Of a stretch of DNA of 64,000 nucleotides, positions 57,060 through 64,000 are shown piece by piece. The stretch covers positions 891,344-955,343 of the forward strand of contig BROE01000011.1 in assembly GCA_036571765.1 (NCBI GenBank). The letters are read 5' to 3'. The position numbers and the translations under genes were made by a program. Each line of letters opens with the position of its first letter. The first letter of the stretch is position 1. The DNA comes from Plecoglossus altivelis. Taxonomy: Eukaryota > Chordata > Actinopteri > Osmeriformes > Plecoglossidae. The notes beneath the pieces were generated by a model. It saw only the letters and a list, made by a program, of their open reading frames with translations, had not been told where the DNA came from and searched no databases.

Positions 57060-58546
57060 CACACCCCCGTTTCAGACAGATATTTTGGGAGTTAACTCTT
57101 CGATTGCCGCCTGTAAAACAATCTGTGTTTTCGATCGGAAATCGAAACCGAACCAATTCCTCTCAGAGTAAAGACAGTCAGGTTTGATCTACAGCTCAGG
57201 TGAGTTGTGTGAATAATTGGTTGGGCTCAATAACAACAGAACAGAACTTCACAAGCAGGATGTGTGAAACAGGACCATTTTCCCCACTAATGTTGTTCAC
57301 GTATCCCCTTCCTAGAATGACAGCATACCTACATGTACCTTCAAACAAAATGCACAATTTGTAATAGACTACAATTTTTTATAGTATGTGCATAATACTA
57401 ATATGAAATTATTTTCCCTTGTATCAAATTTCTGGGTAAAAAACACAACTTCCGCTTTCTTCTCTGCGACTCATTCATCACGCTATCCATTGGGTCTATC
57501 GACCAAACAGCTGCCTGTCACCATTATCACTTCAAAGAATTAGGCTACATGGCTGCACACTACCCACCCACCACCTAGCTTGTTGGTCTGTCGTGTTGGG
57601 AAAACTCACGACAAAGTATCTGGCCCCATCTGGTGGTGAAAATACGAGAAGTGTGACAAGAAGCCCCCAAACCTACTGAACCAATAACGTAGTAGCTTTG
57701 GGGTGTTTCGGTCTAAAGGTAAATGCTCTCAGAAAGCAGGGGTTACAGTTCGAATGGTGTTTAGAAGTATAGGTCTATCACAACAAAAAGCTATATTTGT
57801 CAAAGTTTATTTTTTGCTGGCAGACAAAAGATTTTCATGAAGAAAAATGTCAAATAAATAAATAAAACTACTCAAAACTATCCATTATTAATACAGCAAT
57901 TAAGTAAAGCAATCGAAACGCCTTGTCATCATACAGCATTCATCTGAGCTCTCGTCACCGAAATCATACAAAAACAATTCATCTGAGACTTCTCTCTGAT
58001 TGGATTTTACAGGCTATTAGAAAACCAACATTTGAACTGCCGAGGAAACTGAAAGAGAGAAGAAGCTTTACAGTATGACAAAAGTTTATTGGCTCTCATT
58101 AACGAGACACCAAGCCAAGTGCTTGTGTGAATTATGCTCCCTAGAAAGTTTTTGAACACCTGAAAGATTCTGACAACCCGTATTTGAGTAAACACAACAA
58201 ACAACAAGTGTTTTAAATTTTTTCTTGGAAAGAAAAACAAAACAAATGCAATCTGAAATATATTGACAGAACCAGTATCATGCAAAAAAGTAGATTTTTT
58301 TTACCCATTTCAAATGAAGTGTCTCTATTTTCAATTTATAGCTTAAATGACTGAGGTAATTTATTTTCTCTAGTTCCTGAAGAACAGGTCATGTGCCTGT
58401 TGTTTGAAAAGCCATTAGAAAGAGAAAGTAAGCCCGACACCGTGACACCATGACAACCCGACACCATGACAACGACACCGTGGTTGCGAACCACCACGAC
58501 ACACCAGCTGCATCCCACCAACCTTCTCTGAGCAAACTAACAAATA
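57060..58546. other. Intergenic, downstream of zhx1, no gene seen
   Basis: AT-rich unique sequence. On the minus strand, AATAAA occurs at 58085-58090 and 58360-58365 and could be zhx1 polyadenylation signals if the 3'UTR is long. A short ACACCATGACAAC repeat lies near 58436-58480. Confidence 0.35.
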
Positions 58547-58554
58547 CCTTGAGT

Positions 58555-58855
58555 TAGGGTTCGAAATCAGGCAGGCTGGGGGGGGGTGAGACCCTGTATA
58601 AGTCTATAGCCCCACCCTACCACCACCACCTCCGCGTAGTACTTAAAAATGGTTTAGTAGGAGGTGGTGAGAAACCGTACGGTTTGACGCAGCCACATGT
58701 CCAGGAGTTAAAATACAGGTTGGGTATTGTTCAAATTCCAACATAAGACTGAAAAGTGGAAAAGATATAAGATAGCAAACTAGTCTTCAGAATTTTTTAT
58801 AATTACATTTTTGGGGACCCTCCCCCCCAAAAGTTAAAGGTCATTTCGAACCCTG
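58555..58855. mobile_element. hAT-like MITE with TIRs and 8-bp target-site duplication
   Basis: The ends are TAGGGTTCGAAAT (58555-58567) and ATTTCGAACCCTG (58843-58855), inverted repeats agreeing at 12 of 13 positions. They are flanked by CCTTGAGT (58547-58554) and CCTTGAAT (58856-58863), 7 of 8 identical. An 8-bp duplication and CAGGGTT-type ends are characteristic of hAT elements. At 301 bp it has no transposase. Confidence 0.75.
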
Positions 58856-58863
58856 CCTTGAAT

Positions 58864-60210
58864 ACAGACTTCTAAAAAACAATTACGCAAAGTTCCAGCA
58901 CTGGTTCAGTTTAAAATGCAAGTTAAAACAAATGGCACAGATTTTAAGTATTATTCACAAAAACATAGTTTTCCGAAACCAATTCATCCGGAAGTAAAAA
59001 ACACAACATTTGGAACACAGGTCTGTCTTTGAAACCCGGATGAATTTTAATGATCTACAAAGATCCTACAGTTATTGTATAACCTTCAAGGAAAACATTG
59101 AAGAGGTTTTACCTCATAGAAATGTGTTGGACCTGCTGGAAAGGAGCACGGTACTGGTAAAACATCGCTGTAAAAATGTCCCAGAAGACCAAACGAGCCT
59201 AGTTTTATTCAACAGAGCCCAGGTAAAACATGATATTTCATCCCTTGGATTGAATTTATTTGGCATACTATACATCCTTTGATTGTTTGTGTTGTTGGTC
59301 CTTGTGGTTTCCCACCAAACCCCTGGGGCATCGCCCACGTCCTTCATCTTTTCACTGCCCAGCATGCGAGGACTCGGCTGGAATAGAGAGAAAACTACAA
59401 TAGGTAGAATACTGTATCGTGGATTCATTCCAATCTTCATATTCTACTCCATCAATCACTTTCACCAGCTCATCACTTACCTCCTTCTCTGGATCTCTCA
59501 CCTCTACTACTACTCGACTATAATACTGCTATACTGCAATACTGCTACTGTAGTACTGCTACTGCTATACTACTACTGCCATCAAACCCTCAAATATCTA
59601 AACACCATCTCCTCACCTCCCTCTCTGCATCTCCTCTGTACCCCTCACCTACTCCTCCTCACCTCCTTCTCACCCCTCACCTCCTTCTCATCCCTCACCT
59701 CACCTCAACCTCTCGACCCCCTCCTCCCACTCCTACCAAACCTTGTTCTACTCACCCCTCACCTCCTTCCAAATTCTACCTTCCCCCTGATCACTATCGT
59801 TCTCCCCACCCTTCACCACCTTCTCCTCACCCCTCGCCTGCTTCTCATCACTCCTCAACATCATACACCTCCCACACACACCATACCTCCTCTCTCACCT
59901 CACCTAGCACTCCAACACCTCTCCTTTTACATACCCATTTACCCTTCCCCCACCTCCTCGCCACCTTTCCCTTTCTATATCTCATACCACCTCCATATCC
60001 TACCCATACCAAAATAAAGAATCCATCAATATCCTCCTCCTTCAACCTCCCATCTTGTACTCCATCTCTCCTCTCACCTTCTTCCTCCCTCATTGCTACT
60101 TCTGCCTCCATGGCTGCCGCATTGAGGCTGCCTTCCTGGCTTCCCCGTCACTGGCTTCTCTTCCAACGTCTGTTTTCGCTTTCCGGTCACTCGCACATCT
60201 CATCATTCTA
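58864..60210 (-). other. zhx1: zhx1 3' flank or 3'UTR
   Basis: Downstream of the zhx1 stop. About 59460-59920 is made of CTCACCTC-type words. Read in the zhx1 sense strand this gives many AG-GTGAGG donor-like motifs, one of them a full GGAG-GTAAGT (59475-59484). The 3' end of the transcript is not defined by sequence alone. Confidence 0.4.
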
Positions 60211-62979
60211 TCATCTCGCCCTCATCCTATCACAAGAATGGTTGTCATCGTGTCGGTGGACATCAGAATTTTCATCATCATTGTGTTCAATTCCATGGTG
60301 TTCCTCCTCGTCACGGGGAACATCTTCATCGCTTCCCTCCTCCCCTAGCTCCTTCACCTCCATCTCTCCCTCGCTTTCCGCCCGCCGCTCCGCCTCCTCC
60401 TTCTCGGCCTCCCCCTCGCCGAAGGGTTCCAACCCCTTTTCCACCCGTCCGCTAACGGCAGAGAACCAGTCCCTCACCTGCTGGTAGCTCATGCTGGACT
60501 TAGACACCAGGTCATCCAGGTCCTGCTCACTCAGCACCTTGTGCTTCAGATAGTGTTCTCGCAGGAAATCCTCCCCCTTCTTGGCCTCGATGGCGGGGAA
60601 CGAGCGCTTGCAGGGGTACGGCCTTCGGGACCTCCGGGACCAACCCCGGAAACGCTTTCTGGGTTTCTTGTGCTTTCCGCCACCATTCACCGTCTCGTCC
60701 ACCTTGCCGCTCTGATACAGGTAGTACCACTTGAGGTGGCTGTTCTTGCAGGCGTAGCGAGTGTCCCCGAACCAGTTGACGATGTAGGTTCGGGGGAGGC
60801 CAGTATCTGTCGCCATCTTGTCGTACTCCTCCGCAGTGGGCCACTGCGTTCGGACAAAGGCGCTCTTCAACACGTGGAGCTGTTCCGGAGTCTTCTTCAC
60901 GATCTTCCTGTTGGCAGGAGGCGTGTGAGCTTGACTCTGACCGTCCTGACCGGACGAGGCAGCTTTGGCTTTCTCGCTGCCCTCGGCGTCCATCTTGAGG
61001 TCTGCTGCCGCGTCTTTGTAGTCGGCTGGCATCTTCCTTCGCTCAGTGAACCAGGCGTCCACCTCCCGTCTGGTCAGCTTGGTCTCGGACCTCAGCCGAC
61101 TCAGCTCCTCGTCAGAGGGTGTGTCGGATGTTTGGTAACTGGCCTCCAGGACCAGCAGCTGCTCGGACGTCTTCTCCTTGAACTTTTGGGGAGTGAAGTC
61201 CGGGAAGGCGTGCCTGAACTTGATCCTGGGGTCGCTGGATGCGAGGCCGGCGGAGGTCGGGGAGGAGTCGCTGGCGTCGTCGCTGGAGTCGATGACAATG
61301 GTGGCGTTGGGGGCCGACGGCGGGTTGCCCTCGTCGAGGACGTGGCTGTAGTCAGTGGCCACAGTCGCCGCAATGGCTGCATCGCTCAGTGGAACGCCGT
61401 GGTGGTCTTTGGAGTTGCGCTGGTTGTAGCGCGTGTCGCTGAACCACTTCTTTATTGCTCTCTTGGTGAGGTTGGTCACACGCATGAGGCGCGAGATCTC
61501 CGCCTCTGTGGCAAACTGCCTCCGTGTGTAGCTGGCCTTTAGCTCGGCGAGCTGCTCCTTGGACTTCTTCGGTTTGGCCCCCTGCGGATCAGGGCTGTGT
61601 GTGGCCGCAGTCTCAGAAGCGGTCGTTGCTTCGGCGGTCTTGGCCTGCTGACTGGGCACCCCAGCGACGGTTAGCGTGATGGGGGAGGCCACAGGGACCG
61701 TACTCCCCCCTCCAACCTGGGTCAGGACCAGTCCGGGCTGACCGACGATCTGGCAGGTCTGGAAGATGGATTGCAGCCCGTTAGCAGTGGCAGCAAGGTT
61801 GGCTGGGATCACGGTGATGGTCTGAGGAACGGCCTGGACTGTGCCATTGAACTTCTTCTTCCGGGCCTCCTCCACCTCCTCGGGGGTCCAGCTCACCCCG
61901 TGCTTCAGCCGCTGGGCCGAGAACCACACTTTGACCTGCTCCTCGCTGAACTTGGTCTGGGCCGAGAGGCCCATGATCTCAGACATAGAGGGGTAGGGGA
62001 AGCGGTTGTAGGCGCTCACCAGGAGGACGTTGTTGTCCATGGCCGCATTGTACGTGGGGATGCTGCTGAGCGGGATGAGGAGCTGGTGGGTGTGGGTCTG
62101 CTGGGCCTGCTGGTTCTGCTGGTTCTGGAGGGCAGACAGGACCTGGGCCAGGGTGCCTGGAGGCAACATGTGCGCCGAGTTGGAGCTGCTCTTGATCTGG
62201 ACCACGTTGGGGCTGTTGACCACGATGCTTTGCTGGACCGGCTGGACGTGGTGCACGGCGGTTGGGGACGAGACCGCCACGACTTTAGGGGCCGTCGCCA
62301 CGACAGCCGGGGCGGAGGCTGACACAATCTCTTTAAGTTCCTGCTCGTCGTCGCTCTCCACTTTGATGACATCGGCGGCCATTTTGTGCGGGCCAATTGC
62401 GAACTTCTTGGGTTCGGCTTTGCTCTTAATCCTCATGATGGGGGTCTTGCTGAGGGCAATCCCCTTACAGGAGGTCTCCTCCTCGTCCTCAACCTTCACA
62501 AAACTGCCGTCGAACGTGAGGTCGTTGACCGTCTGCTCGAAGATGGTCTGGTTGTTTCGCTTTACCATGGTGCGCGTGAAGTTGTCCTCGCCCGGGTGGT
62601 GCCTGGCGTTATGCTCCAAGAGCGCGTCGTACCGCTTGGTATGGAAGTCGCACTCCACGCACACGTACGACGAGTTAAGAACGATGTCGGGGTGCTCGTT
62701 GTCAACGTGCAGCGTAAACAGGTTGAGCTCGGACGTCTGGAAGCTGCAGTACTTGCACTCGTAGCCTCCCTCTGCCGTACTGGAGTCCATGGTTTGGATG
62801 TAATGGTCCAATGCCTGTCTGTCGTCCTCGCTGGGCTTATTCTCAGGGGAGAGCACCAAGTCCGACACCTCCGAACCCTCCTCTGTTCCCCCGGCGACGA
62901 CTTCCATGTCGGGGTCGGAGTCCACATGCTCCTGAGGAGGGACCATGCAAGGCGTGGTGGACTTCCTTCTGCTCGCCAT
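60211..62979 (-). CDS. zhx1: Zinc fingers and homeoboxes protein 1 (single coding exon)
   Basis: Nuclear repressor that forms homodimers and ZHX heterodimers and binds NF-YA. 922 aa, near the human 873 (memory). The start MASRRKSTTPCMV is the conserved ZHX1 N-terminus. Two C2H2 fingers: about 73-96 (YECKYCSF) and 105-128 (YVCVECDFHTKRY). VKRNNQTIFEQTVNDLTFDG is strongly ZHX1-like. All five homeodomains are present, with their helix-3 Trp at 352 (VWFSAQRLK), 512 (KWFSDTRYN), 643 (AWFTERRK), 736 (NWFGDTRYA) and 838 (DWFSAVSGR). A Gln-rich patch precedes HD1. A basic stretch (KKPRKRFRGWSRRSRRPYP) separates HD4 from HD5, where human has GRPKGRGRGRP AT-hook-like repeats. The C-terminus is acidic and His-containing. 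Convergent with zhx2. Confidence 0.96.
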   Translation of the reverse strand: MASRRKSTTPCMVPPQEHVDSDPDMEVVAGGTEEGSEVSDLVLSPENKPSEDDRQALDHYIQTMDSSTAEGGYECKYCSFQTSELNLFTLHVDNEHPDIVLNSSYVCVECDFHTKRYDALLEHNARHHPGEDNFTRTMVKRNNQTIFEQTVNDLTFDGSFVKVEDEEETSCKGIALSKTPIMRIKSKAEPKKFAIGPHKMAADVIKVESDDEQELKEIVSASAPAVVATAPKVVAVSSPTAVHHVQPVQQSIVVNSPNVVQIKSSSNSAHMLPPGTLAQVLSALQNQQNQQAQQTHTHQLLIPLSSIPTYNAAMDNNVLLVSAYNRFPYPSMSEIMGLSAQTKFSEEQVKVWFSAQRLKHGVSWTPEEVEEARKKKFNGTVQAVPQTITVIPANLAATANGLQSIFQTCQIVGQPGLVLTQVGGGSTVPVASPITLTVAGVPSQQAKTAEATTASETAATHSPDPQGAKPKKSKEQLAELKASYTRRQFATEAEISRLMRVTNLTKRAIKKWFSDTRYNQRNSKDHHGVPLSDAAIAATVATDYSHVLDEGNPPSAPNATIVIDSSDDASDSSPTSAGLASSDPRIKFRHAFPDFTPQKFKEKTSEQLLVLEASYQTSDTPSDEELSRLRSETKLTRREVDAWFTERRKMPADYKDAAADLKMDAEGSEKAKAASSGQDGQSQAHTPPANRKIVKKTPEQLHVLKSAFVRTQWPTAEEYDKMATDTGLPRTYIVNWFGDTRYACKNSHLKWYYLYQSGKVDETVNGGGKHKKPRKRFRGWSRRSRRPYPCKRSFPAIEAKKGEDFLREHYLKHKVLSEQDLDDLVSKSSMSYQQVRDWFSAVSGRVEKGLEPFGEGEAEKEEAERRAESEGEMEVKELGEEGSDEDVPRDEEEHHGIEHNDDENSDVHRHDDNHSCDRMRAR

Positions 62980-63124
62980 CCCGAGTCAACAGCAGTTTCT
63001 GTTTGTGGGTTTGAGTGCGATGGATGCGGTTTCTATTTTCTAAAGTCGGAATTGTAAATCAAGACTTGCTCCATGCAGATGGCATCTGGAATCCAAAACT
63101 TGAAGGTGTGCTTATCCGAGAATC
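62980..63124 (-). other. zhx1: zhx1 5'UTR part of coding exon, with splice acceptor
   Basis: On the minus strand, TGACTCTATTTACAG ends just before 63124 and is a good acceptor, giving a 145-base untranslated leader before ATG. Confidence 0.65.
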
Positions 63125-64000
63125 CTGTAAATAGAGTCATTGGAGTCGTTAGATGCAGACATACGCACGTCACTAAAATGTTCATTTTAATCTATACACT
63201 TTATAAACTTATCATATAACTACAGCTTGGTATTTGGTACATTCCTGTACGTCCTCTGGGCAATTGGAACATTGTTGTTAATGTCATCTCATTGTGTCAC
63301 TTTGTTGTGTTTTGCTAAATAGTAGTATGCATGAACTAAAAATAAACTTGGTACAGTAGCGGTAAATAAGAACAAGGAGAATTACTCGTTTTTTCCACTT
63401 GTGCATACATTTGAAATGGGTCAGATTATTTTCGCTGGTTAGCTCGCTAGCTAGCTACGTTTTAGAAAATGGGACGAAGAATATAAAAGTATGCAACGTA
63501 AGCGTGTGTATGTTATACAAATATTGTATACGTGGGTGTATGTGAGTACTGGGTTTTATAACCAACCTGCACGAACAGCTGTCGCAACTACGGTATCCTC
63601 CAAACATCTTAGCTACGGTCTTCTGATGCTCCGTCTTCCGCCTTTACCCAATCGTTCCCTCCGTTCCGTTCACTCCCACAGTACTAGACTAGCAGGGCAG
63701 CAATACTGGCACCACGAACCCATCTGTTGTTAGCTAGCAAGCTGGCTAGCTATCGTATGAGCAGAGCAAATTAGTGAAGGCTCTCAGTCTCGACGGGTTT
63801 CCCTAACTTTCATTTTCTCAACAATGTCCGCGTGGTTTGGTTTGTTTACGAACTGAAAACAGTCGCATTGAAAGGCACAAATAGTTGCCGAGCGATAACG
63901 ATAGTCATTTCTTATTTCCTCACAGCGTCTGTCTAACTACTTCAGGTCGAAAATATTCCAGGGCCGCCCTGCGGTGCCGGTCAGGTTTTTAGGCACACGG
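63125..64000 (-). promoter_or_regulatory. zhx1 5' intron and probable promoter side
   Basis: No coding exon. On the minus strand a donor-like GCT-GTGAGG lies at about 63908-63917, so an untranslated first exon could begin near the right edge or outside it. Tandem GCTAGC words occur near 63440-63460 and 63730-63750. No TATA box or transcription start is claimed. Confidence 0.25.

Noticed and set aside
60541..61542. 333-aa + strand frame antisense to zhx1
   Set aside because: Shadow of the GC-rich zhx1 coding exon on the opposite strand; no domain seen.
1..64000. CRISPR arrays, rRNA, intact tRNA or bacterial-type operons
   Set aside because: None seen. The only tRNA-like sequence is the head of the SINE near 22.5 kb, and all confident genes are vertebrate.

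Overview
The window reads as nuclear DNA from a ray-finned (teleost) fish. Its coding exons are vertebrate: collagen XIV and two ZHX zinc-finger/homeodomain proteins. The introns have GT-AG borders, and between genes there are many (TG)n, (CT)n, (GA)n and (AGAC)n tracts. It also carries a tRNA-derived SINE with a tail of teleost type, a short hAT-like element and LINE ORF1 debris. I cannot name the species. I also cannot say which teleost col14a1 or zhx2 duplicate this is.

Positions 1-18,750 (+ strand) hold the 3' half of a col14a1 gene: 25 coding exons, all consistent in splice phase, encoding about 939 residues. In order they give the end of the last FN3 domain, a Pro/Thr linker, a VWA domain with a complete MIDAS, the thrombospondin-N/laminin-G-like NC3 domain, COL2, NC2, COL1 and NC1. 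The 5' half lies left of the window. Positions 18,750-45,200 show no recognisable gene. They hold old transposon pieces, low-complexity DNA, and two places that look like assembly seams (24.6-26.1 kb with an N, and 37.2-38.3 kb with an indel-riddled second copy). A young 354-bp tandem duplication ends about 420 bp before the zhx2 coding exon.

Positions 45,202-48,234 are the single coding exon of zhx2 (+, 981 aa). It is followed by an apparent 3'UTR intron and 3'UTR to about 49.9 kb. Positions 49.9-58.5 kb are gene-poor. Positions 60,211-63,124 are the single coding exon of zhx1 (-, 922 aa), with the zhx1 5' region running to the right edge. The two zhx genes converge.

Gene order and strands (col14a1 +, zhx2 +, zhx1 -) match, from memory, human 8q24.12-q24.13. 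The genes that lie between them in human are missing here. No prokaryote-style system, CRISPR array or RNA gene was found. The most unusual feature is in zhx2: homeodomain 2 is eroded to recognisable ends, and about twelve proline-rich repeats of 12-17 residues precede it. Other points worth checking are a minisatellite seeded on a col14a1 splice donor, a GC-AG intron in col14a1, and alternative col14a1 C-termini.
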